Shown: positions 1-9,210 of the stretch, piece by piece
Layout of the letters: every line of letters starts with the position of its first letter
Numbering within the stretch: the stretch's first letter is position 1
DNA from: Campylobacter fetus subsp. testudinum 03-427
GTDB lineage: Bacteria > Campylobacterota > Campylobacteria > Campylobacterales > Campylobacteraceae
Assembly: GCA_000495505.1 (NCBI GenBank)
Contig: CP006833.1
Location: 1,116,001-1,180,000, forward strand
Direction: 5' to 3'
DNA length: 64,000 nucleotides
Translations under genes and position numbers: made by a program
Notes under the pieces: generated by a model
Database searches by the model: none
Seen by the model: the letters and a program-made list of their open reading frames with translations, nothing else
What the model was told of the DNA's origin: nothing

Positions 1-246
1 AAAATCATAGCTAAGCCACTGCGGATGCTCACACAAAATCTCAACATCGCTAGTGCCTATCTCTTCTCTTAGCTCTCTTAAAAGTGCATCTCTTGGGACT
101 TCTCCCTTGTCGATTCCACCTTGGGGAAACTGCCATGCACCGATTATATCATATCTTTGAGCTATAAAAATTTTACACTCAAGCGGATAAGTTGGAGATA
201 GGATAACTGCTGCTACATTTGGTCTGTAGTTTTTCTCTTTATCCAT
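1..246 (-). CDS. rppH: RNA pyrophosphohydrolase / Nudix hydrolase RppH, C-terminus beyond window
   Basis: The first 82 codons of a Nudix hydrolase read leftward out of the window. The Nudix box is complete: G43, E49, R57-E58, E61-E62 and G64 are spaced G-x5-E-x7-RE-x2-EE-x-G. The N-terminus ([15 protein letters not shown]) and the run [11 protein letters not shown] match the RppH/NudA family, which removes pyrophosphate from 5' triphosphate mRNA ends or splits dinucleoside polyphosphates in the cytoplasm. The ATG at 244-246 is divergent from hemW, the same neighbour pairing as in C. jejuni. The missing C-terminal half is outside the window, not a truncation. Confidence 0.9.
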   Translation of the reverse strand, partial: MDKEKNYRPNVAAVILSPTYPLECKIFIAQRYDIIGAWQFPQGGIDKGEVPRDALLRELREEIGTSDVEILCEHPQWLSYDF

Positions 247-345
247 TTTTTTTCCTAAAATTTTAAAAAAAATGCTACCCTAAAAGCGTTTAAAGTTTAA
301 TAAATAAAAGAGTTTTAAGAGATATTTTTATACAATTTTCTTTTA

Positions 346-1401
346 GTGAAAAGAGGAACTTTGCAAATCTACATACATATACCATTTTGTGAATCAAAAT
401 GCCCTTACTGTGCTTTTGGCTCTCACAGCGATAAATTTAGTCTCACGAAGCGCTATTTTAACGCACTTAAAAGCGAAATAAACAAATCCATTTTAAATTT
501 AAATGAAAAAATAAGTACGATTTTTATAGGTGGCGGTACGCCTAGTAGCGTTGAAGCTGGATTTTACTCAGATATTTTTGAAATTATGAAACCAAAACTT
601 GCTAAAAACTGCGAGATAACAACCGAAGCAAACCCGAACTCAGCAAGCTTAAAATGGCTTTTAGGAATGAAGGAGTTTGGAGTAAATAGAGTAAGTTTCG
701 GAGCTCAAAGTTTCAATGAAAAAAAGCTTAAGCTACTTGGTAGAATCCACTCAAAAAACGGTATTTCACAAGCTGTACAAAATGCCAAAATGGCCAAATT
801 TAAAAACATAAATATAGATCTAATGTACGGAACAAAGCTTGATACGAAAAAACTTCTTTTGTCTGAAGTTGAAAATATTTTTAACTTAAATATATCTCAC
901 GTTTCAGCCTACTCTTTGATGTTAGAAGAAAATACTCCATTTTTTGAACGTATAAATCTCAAAAAAGATAGCCCCTCACTAGCTAAATTTATGATACAAG
1001 AGTTGGAAAATATAGGTCACAAACAGTATGAAATATCAAATTTCGGAAAACCTTGCTTACATAATATAGGCTACTGGAAGCAAAAAGATTACCTTGGATT
1101 TGGAGCTTACGCAGTGGGAACTGTAGGAGAAAAACGATTGTATTCTCCATCAAATTTAGAAGCCTATATCAAAAATCCTTTTGAAAAATCAGTAGAAAAT
1201 TTAAGTAAAAAAGATAGATTAAACGAGCATATTTTTCTTGGGCTTAGAAGTATAGTTGGAGTTAAAAATTCAAATTTAAATGATCTGCAACGCCAAAAAG
1301 CAGATATTTTAGCTAAGAAAAATAGAATTTATATAAAAAATGGGCGCATTTTTAATAAAAACTTCTTACTTAGCGACGAAATTTATCTATTCTTAACCTA
1401 G
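346..1401 (+). CDS. hemW: Radical SAM protein HemW, heme chaperone (HemN-like)
   Basis: A radical SAM protein of 351 residues. The cluster motif HIPFCESKCPYCAFGS lies at about residues 11-26, with the CxxxCxxC cysteines that bind the SAM-coordinated 4Fe-4S cluster and the extra F-G typical of HemW. IGGGTPSSV follows at about residue 62. The family was first annotated as oxygen-independent coproporphyrinogen oxidase, but HemW proteins are shorter than HemN and bind heme for insertion into respiratory enzymes. The start is uncertain: GTG at 346 lacks a good ribosome site, while TTG at 361 follows AGAGGA closely and gives a protein starting MQIYIHIPF. It lies upstream of tatB. Confidence 0.88.
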   Translation: MKRGTLQIYIHIPFCESKCPYCAFGSHSDKFSLTKRYFNALKSEINKSILNLNEKISTIFIGGGTPSSVEAGFYSDIFEIMKPKLAKNCEITTEANPNSASLKWLLGMKEFGVNRVSFGAQSFNEKKLKLLGRIHSKNGISQAVQNAKMAKFKNINIDLMYGTKLDTKKLLLSEVENIFNLNISHVSAYSLMLEENTPFFERINLKKDSPSLAKFMIQELENIGHKQYEISNFGKPCLHNIGYWKQKDYLGFGAYAVGTVGEKRLYSPSNLEAYIKNPFEKSVENLSKKDRLNEHIFLGLRSIVGVKNSNLNDLQRQKADILAKKNRIYIKNGRIFNKNFLLSDEIYLFLT

Positions 1402-1419
1402 CAATTAGAAAAAAAATTG

Positions 1420-1425
1420 TAAAAT
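1420..1425 (+). promoter_or_regulatory. Putative -10 box for tatB-tatC-queA
   Basis: The sequence TGTAAAAT contains a TAAAAT hexamer with an upstream TG, about 31 bases before the tatB ATG. No clear -35 is visible, which is usual for Campylobacter sigma-70 promoters. This is a weak call because AT-rich matches are common. Confidence 0.35.
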
Positions 1426-1456
1426 GCTATACAAAAATCTATAATTAGGAATACCT

Positions 1457-1912
1457 ATGTTTGGAATGAGCCTACCAGAAATAATCATAATAGCGATTAT
1501 TGCGGTTATTTTTTTAGGTCCTGATAAATTACCCGATGCTATGGTAAAAATAGCTAAGTTTTTCAAACTATTTAAGCAGACCGTAAATAGCGCAAAGAGT
1601 ACATTTGAGCAAGAAGTTAAGATAGCCGAACTCAAAGAGGATGCAAAAAAATATAAAGATAATATAGCAAACGCAGCTAGTAGCGTGCGCAAAAAGCTGA
1701 CTTTTGAGGAGCTTGATGAGCTAAAAAGTACTGTTGGTGACGCAAAAAGTAGCATAAATGAGAGTTTAGCAGATATCAAAAACGAGATAACTAAAGATCC
1801 TTTAACAATGCTAAATAACGATCCATTAAATAACGAAACTCCAAACGAACCATCAAGCAATCCATCACCAAATTTAAATTTAGAAAATAAAGAAATAAAA
1901 AAAGAGGCATAA
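1457..1912 (+). CDS. tatB: Sec-independent protein translocase subunit TatB
   Basis: A 151-residue protein with one N-terminal transmembrane helix (residues about 4-21), the family motif FGMSLPE at the start, and FLGPDKLP at the hinge into an amphipathic helix. A long charged, Asn/Pro-rich tail follows. These features fit TatB, which receives twin-arginine substrates together with TatC at the inner membrane. TatA is similar but usually shorter; the length and the tatC partner favour TatB. AGGA lies 7 bases before the ATG. The stop overlaps the tatC start by one base (TAATG), so the two genes are translationally coupled. NapA and NapG in this window are expected substrates. Confidence 0.88.
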   Translation: MFGMSLPEIIIIAIIAVIFLGPDKLPDAMVKIAKFFKLFKQTVNSAKSTFEQEVKIAELKEDAKKYKDNIANAASSVRKKLTFEELDELKSTVGDAKSSINESLADIKNEITKDPLTMLNNDPLNNETPNEPSSNPSPNLNLENKEIKKEA

Positions 1913-2667
1913 TGTTTGAAGATTTAAGACCACATTTAATAGAACTTAGAAAACGACTTATCATCAGTGCATTTGCTGTTATAGTATGCTTCATAATATG
2001 TTTTAACTTCTGGAATCCGATCTTAGCTTATATGAGTGCTCCTTTAAAAGCGGTATTACCAGCTGGAAGCAACATCATCTTTACTCAAGTTGCAGAACCG
2101 TTTTTTACCGCTATGAAAGTTGCATTTTTTGCTGGGCTGTTATTGGCATTGCCGGTGATATTTTGGCAATTTTGGCTATTTGTAGCTCCAGGACTCTATG
2201 AAAACGAGAAAAAATACGTTATTCCGTTTGTTATAAGCGCTACTCTTATGTTTTTAGTAGGAGCTGCTTTTTGCTACTATTTTGTAGTTCCAGTCGGTTT
2301 TCATTTTCTTATAAATTTTGGTGGAGAGCTTTTTCAAGCACTTCCTAGCATAGGAGACTACGTAGGATTTTTTACAAAACTGATAGTAGCCTTTGGTATA
2401 AGTTTTGAGCTTCCAGTTGTTACATTTTTCTTAGCAAAGCTAGGTATGATCGACGATAAAGCACTAAAAGGATTTTTTAGATATGCGATAGTAATTATAT
2501 TTATATTTGCTGCTATTATGACTCCTCCTGATGTACTTAGTCAATTTCTACTAGCTATTCCACTTATAGCATTATATACTCTTTCTATATTTATAGCAAA
2601 AGTAGTAAATCCGGCAAAAAAAGATGAAGAAGAAGATGTTCAAGAAAATCAAGAAGAAGAGCAATGA
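1912..2667 (+). CDS. tatC: Twin-arginine translocase subunit TatC
   Basis: A 251-residue membrane protein with six predicted helices. The N-terminal MFEDLRPHLIELRKRL is the conserved cytoplasmic signal-binding region (E-L-R-x-R/K), and FYAPGLYENEKK-like sequence (VAPGLYENEKKY, about residues 92-103) is the first periplasmic/cytoplasmic loop signature. The C-terminal tail is highly acidic and Glu-rich. TatC is the core receptor for folded proteins carrying an RR signal. It overlaps tatB by one base and queA by four bases (ATGA), which indicates a tatB-tatC-queA operon. Confidence 0.95.
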   Translation: MFEDLRPHLIELRKRLIISAFAVIVCFIICFNFWNPILAYMSAPLKAVLPAGSNIIFTQVAEPFFTAMKVAFFAGLLLALPVIFWQFWLFVAPGLYENEKKYVIPFVISATLMFLVGAAFCYYFVVPVGFHFLINFGGELFQALPSIGDYVGFFTKLIVAFGISFELPVVTFFLAKLGMIDDKALKGFFRYAIVIIFIFAAIMTPPDVLSQFLLAIPLIALYTLSIFIAKVVNPAKKDEEEDVQENQEEEQ

Positions 2668-3683
2668 GCGATATATTCAGCCTTTCAAGTTATGACTATA
2701 AACTTCCTCAAGATCTTATAGCTACTGCTCCAACAATGCCAAAAGAAGAAGCAAGGCTTTTAGTTTATGATAGACAAAAAGATAGCCTGCTTCATCTTAA
2801 ATTTAAAAATCTAAATGAAATTTTACCAAAATGTGCCATAATTTTTAATGACACAAAGGTGATAAAAGCTAGAATTTACGGTCATAAAGATAGCGGTGCA
2901 AAGATAGAAATGCTTTTAAATCAGCCGCTTCAAAACTCGCTTTTTAGCTGTTATATAAAAGGCAAAGTAAATGTTGGAACTACGCTTAAATTTGACCTTG
3001 GAGTTGAAGCTGAAGTTTTAGAACTAAAAGACGACTCTAGCCGTATAGTAAAATTTAAAAAAAATGAGCAAATTTTAAACACAAATGAAATTTATAATAT
3101 CTTATCTCATATAGGTCACGTGCCGCTTCCTCCATATATAAAAAGAGATGATACTGCAGATGATGAGATCTGGTATCAAAGCATATTTGCCAAAAATGAA
3201 GGAGCTGTCGCAGCTCCAACAGCAAGCTTGCATTTTAGTGATCAAATGCTTAATGATCTAAACAAAACTCATAATATCTCATATATCACTTTGCATGTAG
3301 GAGCAGGTACTTTTAAAGGAGTTGAACACTGCGATATAAGAGAGCATAAGATGCACAGTGAGTTTTACTGCGTTTATGATGAGGCAAAAAATATTATAGA
3401 CTCAAATGTAAAGCTTCTAGGTGTCGGAACTACTGTTACTAGATGTGTTGAGTATTACTATAGAACTAAAAAGACGCAAGGATTTTGTGATCTATTTTTA
3501 CAACCTGATAATAAGCCTTTGAGGCAGGATTTTTTACTTACGAACTTTCATCTACCAAAATCAACACTGATAATGCTCGTAGCAAGTTTTATAGGACTTG
3601 AAAAAACGATGGAAATTTATAAACAAGCCGTAGAAAATAGATATAAATTTTACTCTTATGGCGACTCGATGCTTATAATTTAG
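2664..3683 (+). CDS. queA: S-adenosylmethionine:tRNA ribosyltransferase-isomerase QueA
   Basis: A 339-residue QueA, the usual length. It transfers the ribosyl part of SAM to 7-aminomethyl-deazaguanine in tRNA to make epoxyqueuosine, the penultimate queuosine step. Family signatures are visible: YDYKLPQDLIATAP near the N-terminus, IFNDTKVIKARIYG at about 67-80, GAVAAPTASLHF at about 179-190, and TLHVGAGTFKGV at about 210-221. The ATG overlaps the tatC stop by four bases. It is cytoplasmic and ends just before the pseudo-kinase gene, which has its own strong ribosome site. Confidence 0.95.
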   Translation: MSDIFSLSSYDYKLPQDLIATAPTMPKEEARLLVYDRQKDSLLHLKFKNLNEILPKCAIIFNDTKVIKARIYGHKDSGAKIEMLLNQPLQNSLFSCYIKGKVNVGTTLKFDLGVEAEVLELKDDSSRIVKFKKNEQILNTNEIYNILSHIGHVPLPPYIKRDDTADDEIWYQSIFAKNEGAVAAPTASLHFSDQMLNDLNKTHNISYITLHVGAGTFKGVEHCDIREHKMHSEFYCVYDEAKNIIDSNVKLLGVGTTVTRCVEYYYRTKKTQGFCDLFLQPDNKPLRQDFLLTNFHLPKSTLIMLVASFIGLEKTMEIYKQAVENRYKFYSYGDSMLII

Positions 3684-3693
3684 GAGAATATTT

Positions 3694-4923
3694 ATGAAAC
3701 TTTTTATAGGAATTTTACTACTTGTTTTAACTCTATTTACAGCGCAAGCCAAAGAAGAAAAAACTTCTACAAATAGCAGTTCAGATCTAAAAACAACATA
3801 TTTCTCATCGTATCATTTATACTCAAACAAAAACGATTCTGCTTTGATAGATAGTATTATTTTTACGGCTATTACGGTGGTTTTTATCAGTTTGATTATG
3901 CTTATTATATTTTTAAGAGTAGAAAAGATTAAAAAACTAAAGTCAAAAAATAGATTAAAAATAATACAAGAACCATTTTATATGGAAAAAATACATAAAA
4001 AATTTATGTTATCAAAGCCCCAGCAAGGTGATATCGTAGAGAGACTTGAACTATTTTTTAAAATACTCCATATAAAAGCTGCAAAAAACAATAATGTAGT
4101 TGTATTTAACTACGATCCAAAACAGCACAGATACTTTAGTGCTGATTTCAAAATCATATCATACGCAGTGCATATGCTAAATCAATTTGTCATAAATATA
4201 ATTTCAAACTCATCTATAATTCTCACTATAAAAAATACAAATATAACAAATCGTATATATAAAGTCACCCTAAAAGCAAATGCGAATATTTTAGAAATGG
4301 ACGACAACATCAAAGATGCTTTAAAAGGAAAAACAAAAAATATAAACTACAAAAAACTAGTTATAGCATCAAATATAGCAAAACTTCTAGGATCAAAACT
4401 AAGATATCAAAGCAAATCTAGCGAATTTGAGTTTAGTTTTAATCTGCTTTTAACTCCGCTGCAACAAGATAATAAGCATAAATTTATAAATGAGTATAAA
4501 AATGAGATAAACGCTCTCATCGCTGAAGATGATATAAATTCGTTTCATACATTAACTGCGGGATTAAGGCATTATGATATAAAAATAAAACCAAACTACA
4601 CTTGGGAAATAGTAAAAAAGCATATCACGGATACTATTTTTAGACCAGAATTAGTATTTATACAAGCAAAAATTATCAAAAAACTGTCAAAAAATGATAT
4701 TAATATTTTAAAAGAGCATAAAGAGAGAAAAAACATCACATTCATAATACTAAGCAACAACGCAAGCTATGATGATGTAAATAAAGTTTTGGATTTTGAA
4801 ACATTTACATTAAAACAACCTTATACGCAAGATGCTCTTTTAGCCGTACTAAACAGATCCCAACAAGTAGTTATGGGGGGGGGTATGGCGAATTTCTTGG
4901 GATACAAAACAGAAAAAATCTAA
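3694..4923 (+). CDS. Membrane-anchored degenerate hybrid histidine kinase with 3' G9 tract
   Basis: A 409-residue protein that I do not recognise by name. Residues 1-19 look like a signal peptide and about 53-75 form a transmembrane helix. Residues 155-252 resemble a histidine kinase ATPase domain: LNQFVINIISNS (162-173) is N-box-like and IAKLLGSKLRYQS (228-240) matches the end of the fold, but the glycine-rich ATP motifs are missing. Residues 274-395 resemble a receiver domain: acidic pocket AEDD (277-280), a Ser in FIILSNN, and K374 in LKQP. The usual phospho-acceptor Asp is apparently replaced by Q324. No phosphorylatable His box is visible. A run of nine G (4875-4883) lies 12 codons before the stop. 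AGGAG precedes the ATG; the end overlaps the convergent methyltransferase gene. Function unknown; I infer a non-catalytic signalling scaffold. Confidence 0.8.
   Translation: MKLFIGILLLVLTLFTAQAKEEKTSTNSSSDLKTTYFSSYHLYSNKNDSALIDSIIFTAITVVFISLIMLIIFLRVEKIKKLKSKNRLKIIQEPFYMEKIHKKFMLSKPQQGDIVERLELFFKILHIKAAKNNNVVVFNYDPKQHRYFSADFKIISYAVHMLNQFVINIISNSSIILTIKNTNITNRIYKVTLKANANILEMDDNIKDALKGKTKNINYKKLVIASNIAKLLGSKLRYQSKSSEFEFSFNLLLTPLQQDNKHKFINEYKNEINALIAEDDINSFHTLTAGLRHYDIKIKPNYTWEIVKKHITDTIFRPELVFIQAKIIKKLSKNDINILKEHKERKNITFIILSNNASYDDVNKVLDFETFTLKQPYTQDALLAVLNRSQQVVMGGGMANFLGYKTEKI
4875..4883 (+). repeat. Homopolymeric G9 tract, candidate contingency locus
   Basis: Nine consecutive G residues in the coding strand of the pseudo-hybrid kinase. 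Tracts of eight or more G/C are established slip-strand phase-variation sites in Campylobacter. In the present frame the protein ends at 4923; one G fewer would end at 4945 and one G more at 4934, each with a different tail. Confidence 0.8.
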
Positions 4924-5783
4924 AGCTTCATTAAACGCGATATAAAAAATGCATCCATAGTAGCATCAGGTAAAATTCTAACTCCAAATTCGCTCTTTAA
5001 CGCTTGTTTTAAATTTATATCTATAGGAAGAACTTGGATTTTAAACTTTGAGTTTAGTGCATTTTTTATGACCTCTTCATTTTCTTCTTCATAAAAAGTG
5101 CAGGTGCTATAAACTATCTCTCCACCGCTTTTTAGCGCATTTAAAGCTGAGTTTAGTAGCTGTTTTTGAAGTTTTGATATATTTTTTATCTCTTTGTGCG
5201 ATTTTTCTTTAAAGTTTTCATTGTAACACGAGTAGCTAGAACAAGGTGCGTCAAGCAAAATTTTATCAAATTTTTCAAAACAAGTGCGAGAAACGCTTCT
5301 TGCATCTTTGTTGTATGTTTTTACCCATTCGCAGTTATATTTTTTTAAATTTGATTTTAATGTAAAAAAGCGATTTGTATCTAATTCCATAGCAGCTAGA
5401 TAACCACTTTTTTTCATAAAATTTGATAGAGCTACACTCTTTCCTCCAGGGCTTGCGCACATATCAAGAACGCTTTGTCCAGGAGTCACGTTTAGTGTCA
5501 ATGGAGCTAAAAAACTACTTGGATTTTGTATATAAATTTTACCACTGTTGAACAGATCGCAACGCGTTAAAACAGTTTTAAAATTTGACTTACAGATATA
5601 AAAATTCTCATAAAATTTAAAAAACTCCACGCCTAAGATCTTAAGTTCATCTAAAACGCTTTTCTCATCGGCTTTTAATAAATTTATAAAAAACCCAACA
5701 TCTTTTGGATTAAAAAAACTATCCCAAACACTACTAAATTTATCGTGCGGAACTAAATCATACAAATCATCTTTAAAACTCAT
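4920..5783 (-). CDS. RsmB/NOP2-family RNA cytosine-5 methyltransferase
   Basis: A 287-residue SAM-dependent methyltransferase. The SAM site VLDMCASPGGKS is at about residues 105-116. The first catalytic-region motif DAPCSSYS (about 178-185) and the second YSTCTF (about 225-230) supply the two cysteines of m5C RNA methyltransferases. The protein is shorter than E. coli RsmB or RsmF and has no separate N-terminal NusB-like domain, so the exact rRNA or tRNA target cannot be named. It is the last gene of a minus-strand run, seven bases after ruvX. Its final codons overlap the 3' end of the convergent pseudo-kinase gene and lie in the variable-tail region of that gene. Confidence 0.85.
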   Translation of the reverse strand: MSFKDDLYDLVPHDKFSSVWDSFFNPKDVGFFINLLKADEKSVLDELKILGVEFFKFYENFYICKSNFKTVLTRCDLFNSGKIYIQNPSSFLAPLTLNVTPGQSVLDMCASPGGKSVALSNFMKKSGYLAAMELDTNRFFTLKSNLKKYNCEWVKTYNKDARSVSRTCFEKFDKILLDAPCSSYSCYNENFKEKSHKEIKNISKLQKQLLNSALNALKSGGEIVYSTCTFYEEENEEVIKNALNSKFKIQVLPIDINLKQALKSEFGVRILPDATMDAFFISRLMKL

Positions 5784-5790
5784 ACAAATC

Positions 5791-6165
5791 TCACAAAATA
5801 TTTAGATATCTTTTTAAAATCACCATAGCAGCGATACTATCAAATTTGCCATCTTTAGAATCTTTGGATAATTCACTAGCTTCGCAGCTGCTATAAGCTT
5901 CATCAACATAAATTATCTCTGCATCAAAACCCACCAAAGAGATAAAATGCTTAATTCGTCTTTCCATTTCATCTTCGCAGCTACCGCCTTTTGGCAAACC
6001 AACTACTAGTTTTGTTGCATTTTTTTCTTTTAACATTTTTAAAGTATCTTTTGCTGCTTGATTGCGATTTTTACGTAAAATAGGCTCACTAGGAAGCACA
6101 ACAGTCGGCAAAACAGCAACCGCAACTCCTATTCTTTTTAGTCCAACATCGATAGCTACTATCAA
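5791..6165 (-). CDS. ruvX: RuvX/YqgF pre-16S rRNA nuclease (putative Holliday junction resolvase)
   Basis: A small 124-residue RNase H-fold protein. The N-terminal IVAIDVGLKRIGVAV holds the first catalytic Asp and the nucleic-acid binding strand, KLVVGLPKGG (about 52-61) is the second family motif, and YVDEAYSS carries the second acidic residue. The family matures the 5' end of 16S rRNA in E. coli and was earlier proposed to resolve Holliday junctions. The start overlaps the dprA stop by four bases, so translation is probably coupled. The ruvX-dprA pairing also occurs in C. jejuni. Confidence 0.9.
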   Translation of the reverse strand: MIVAIDVGLKRIGVAVAVLPTVVLPSEPILRKNRNQAAKDTLKMLKEKNATKLVVGLPKGGSCEDEMERRIKHFISLVGFDAEIIYVDEAYSSCEASELSKDSKDGKFDSIAAMVILKRYLNIL

Positions 6166-6929
6166 GATAAAAGCCTTACATATACTCCATCTATAGAGAT
6201 TTTACCATCTAGTTCATATTCATACAAAGCGTCTCCAAATCTCGCGTAACACTCATCAAAGTTTTGATTTGTTTTTATAAACTCCAAAACATCGTCTTTG
6301 CTCAAGTCACTATTTAGACTTCCAAATTTAGAAGCAAACTCATCAAAATCAGATATTAAATTTGCTCTGTTTTTACTAAGCAGATCATTTGTTCCATTAC
6401 TCTCATTAAGTCTTTGAGGCAACACAAAAAGAGGAATTCCCATATCCAAAGCAAGTCTTGCACTAGACATTGATCCACTTTTCATATCTGCTTCTGCTAT
6501 TATCACGGCGTCGCTTAGAGCTACGACTATCCTATTTCTTTCTAAAAAACTCCAAGGAGTCGCAAGAGCATTAGGCTCATACTCGCTAAGAGCTAACGCA
6601 TCTTTATAAATTTTTTCTATCATTTTTGAGTTTTGAGCTGGATATATGTTACCAAGTCCATTTCCAAAAACTGCGATGGTGTTTGGAAAAGCACCTTCGT
6701 GAGCATGTATATCAGCGCCTATAGCAGCTCCGCTCACTACGCAAATACCGTAATTTTTAAGAGTAGAAGCTAAATTTAAAACAAGATTTTTTGTATAAGA
6801 AGTGCATTTTCTTGAGCCAACTATCGCTACTTTAGGGAAATTTAAAAGTTCTAAATTTCCTTTATAGTATAGTCTATTTACAGGTTTTTTTAGCTTTTTT
6901 AAGCTTAAAATATCAGTTATAAAGTCCAT
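6162..6929 (-). CDS. dprA: DNA processing protein DprA
   Basis: A 255-residue Rossmann-fold protein of the DprA/Smf family, which loads RecA onto incoming single-stranded DNA during natural transformation. Visible motifs: VGSRKCTSYT near residue 37 (the conserved GSR), VVSGAAIGADIHAH (about 66-79), and AVFGNGLGNIYPAQN (about 86-100). It has no SAM-like N-terminal domain and only a short C-terminal tail, the compact form expected in Campylobacter. It overlaps the upstream deacetylase-like gene by 17 bases and ruvX by four. Confidence 0.92.
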   Translation of the reverse strand: MDFITDILSLKKLKKPVNRLYYKGNLELLNFPKVAIVGSRKCTSYTKNLVLNLASTLKNYGICVVSGAAIGADIHAHEGAFPNTIAVFGNGLGNIYPAQNSKMIEKIYKDALALSEYEPNALATPWSFLERNRIVVALSDAVIIAEADMKSGSMSSARLALDMGIPLFVLPQRLNESNGTNDLLSKNRANLISDFDEFASKFGSLNSDLSKDDVLEFIKTNQNFDECYARFGDALYEYELDGKISIDGVYVRLLS

Positions 6930-8076
6930 AAATATCTTTTAAATATACTACTTCAACATCTTTTAAAATAGTTTTTTTAGCAGCTTTAATCGTTTCAAAA
7001 GTTACTTTATAAGGATGGCCGATTGCTATAGCAAAACCATTTTTCTTCGCTTTTTTTATAGCTATTTCAAGCTGTTTGAGTATAGCGACGCTACTTTGAT
7101 CATTATCTATAAATACATCTCTAAAAACGTATTTAAGTCCCATTTCTTTGGTGATTTGTTTAGCTTTAGAACCTTTTGACGTAAGACTATCAACAAATAA
7201 AATATTATGATTTTTCATAGATTTTAAAAGCATTTTCATAGACGAGTAATCACTTGTAAATTTACTTCCAGTATGATTGTTTATATAAGCTACATTTCCA
7301 AACTGCTTTTTTATTGCTGATATTCTATTTTCTATCTTACCTTGCGTATCGCCTACATTTAATGTATTTTGCTCATTTTTCTTGAAAAATATCGCTTCTA
7401 AAGGCAAATGAACCATATAAAACTCAAACTGTTTTGAGATCTTTACGCTATCTGGATAAAAATCTGTCGGCGGAAAAATAGACGGAGTTATCTTTAGCCC
7501 TAAAGACTTTATATCTTTTGCTTGAGCCATTGTAGAAAGATCATCGATTATGATAACAAGCTTTGGCTTTTCAAATTTATGGATATCTTGCTTTTTCGTC
7601 GTTTTTTCGTCGTTTTTTTGCTCATATTTTAAACTTGAGTTCGAGATATTTTCATCTGGTTTTGAAGTAATATTTTGATCAGCAAACATAGACATTTCTT
7701 TTTTCAAATTCGGCTTTAAAGGCGCGATAATCTGTTCTTTTGGCAATGCAGAAGTTATATTTTGATCAGAATCTGAGATATTACTATCTATTTTAAATTT
7801 CAAAGTTTCAAAAAGTTCAGAAATATTTTTATCTTTTTTTAAATTTGGTCTATTTAATGATATATTTTTATCTTTAGAAACTTCATTTTTTTGTGTATCT
7901 AAGTAACGTTCTATCTTTTTTATAGTCTTTTGACTATCTAAATTTGGATCTTTTTTAGAGTCAAAAACAGTGTAAATTACACCAAAAATCGCAAACAAAC
8001 AAACAGCTATACCGATATAAATTAAAAAAGCCCCTTTTTTAGTTTTAGGGGCTTTTTTTCTAGGTCTCTTTGCCAA
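6913..8076 (-). CDS. Divergent polysaccharide deacetylase family protein (YibQ-like)
   Basis: A 387-residue protein with a basic N-terminus, one transmembrane helix at about 18-37, a long low-complexity linker with repeated ISxxxQNIT-type segments (about 50-170), and a C-terminal divergent polysaccharide deacetylase domain. That domain starts at KLVIIIDDLSTMAQA and includes FYMVHLPLEA, YINNHTGSKFTS, FVDSLTSKGSKA and AIAIGHPYK. Family members are periplasmic NodB-like proteins whose substrate is unsettled. The TTG start follows the ilvC stop directly. A strong terminator-like hairpin lies within codons 7-18. The linker may reach across the periplasm. Confidence 0.82.
   Translation of the reverse strand: MAKRPRKKAPKTKKGAFLIYIGIAVCLFAIFGVIYTVFDSKKDPNLDSQKTIKKIERYLDTQKNEVSKDKNISLNRPNLKKDKNISELFETLKFKIDSNISDSDQNITSALPKEQIIAPLKPNLKKEMSMFADQNITSKPDENISNSSLKYEQKNDEKTTKKQDIHKFEKPKLVIIIDDLSTMAQAKDIKSLGLKITPSIFPPTDFYPDSVKISKQFEFYMVHLPLEAIFFKKNEQNTLNVGDTQGKIENRISAIKKQFGNVAYINNHTGSKFTSDYSSMKMLLKSMKNHNILFVDSLTSKGSKAKQITKEMGLKYVFRDVFIDNDQSSVAILKQLEIAIKKAKKNGFAIAIGHPYKVTFETIKAAKKTILKDVEVVYLKDIYGLYN
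8024..8058 (-). terminator. Terminator-like hairpin after ilvC, inside next gene's first codons
   Basis: On the minus strand an 11-bp perfect stem (AAAAAAGCCCC with GGGGCTTTTTT, 13-base loop) ends in a T tract. It starts about 19 bases after the ilvC stop and lies within codons 7-18 of the deacetylase-like gene. It has the form of an intrinsic terminator and could attenuate read-through from ilvC. Confidence 0.6.
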
Positions 8077-9135
<1,059 letters not shown>

Positions 9136-9147
9136 CTACTGTAGAAA

Positions 9148-9198
9148 TTTAAAATCACTGAAATTTAAAAAAATTATTTAAATTTAAGTGATTTAAAA
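9148..9198. promoter_or_regulatory. Long inverted repeat in ilvC/HDOD divergent promoter region
   Basis: Two 22-base arms (9148-9169 and 9177-9198) are inverted copies with two mismatches and a 7-base spacer. The centre (about 9173) is about 40 bases from the -10 box on either side, so one bound dimer could affect both promoters. Regulator unknown; the arms are very AT-rich, which lowers certainty. Confidence 0.45.
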
Positions 9199-9210
9199 AG
9201 CCAAGTGTTG

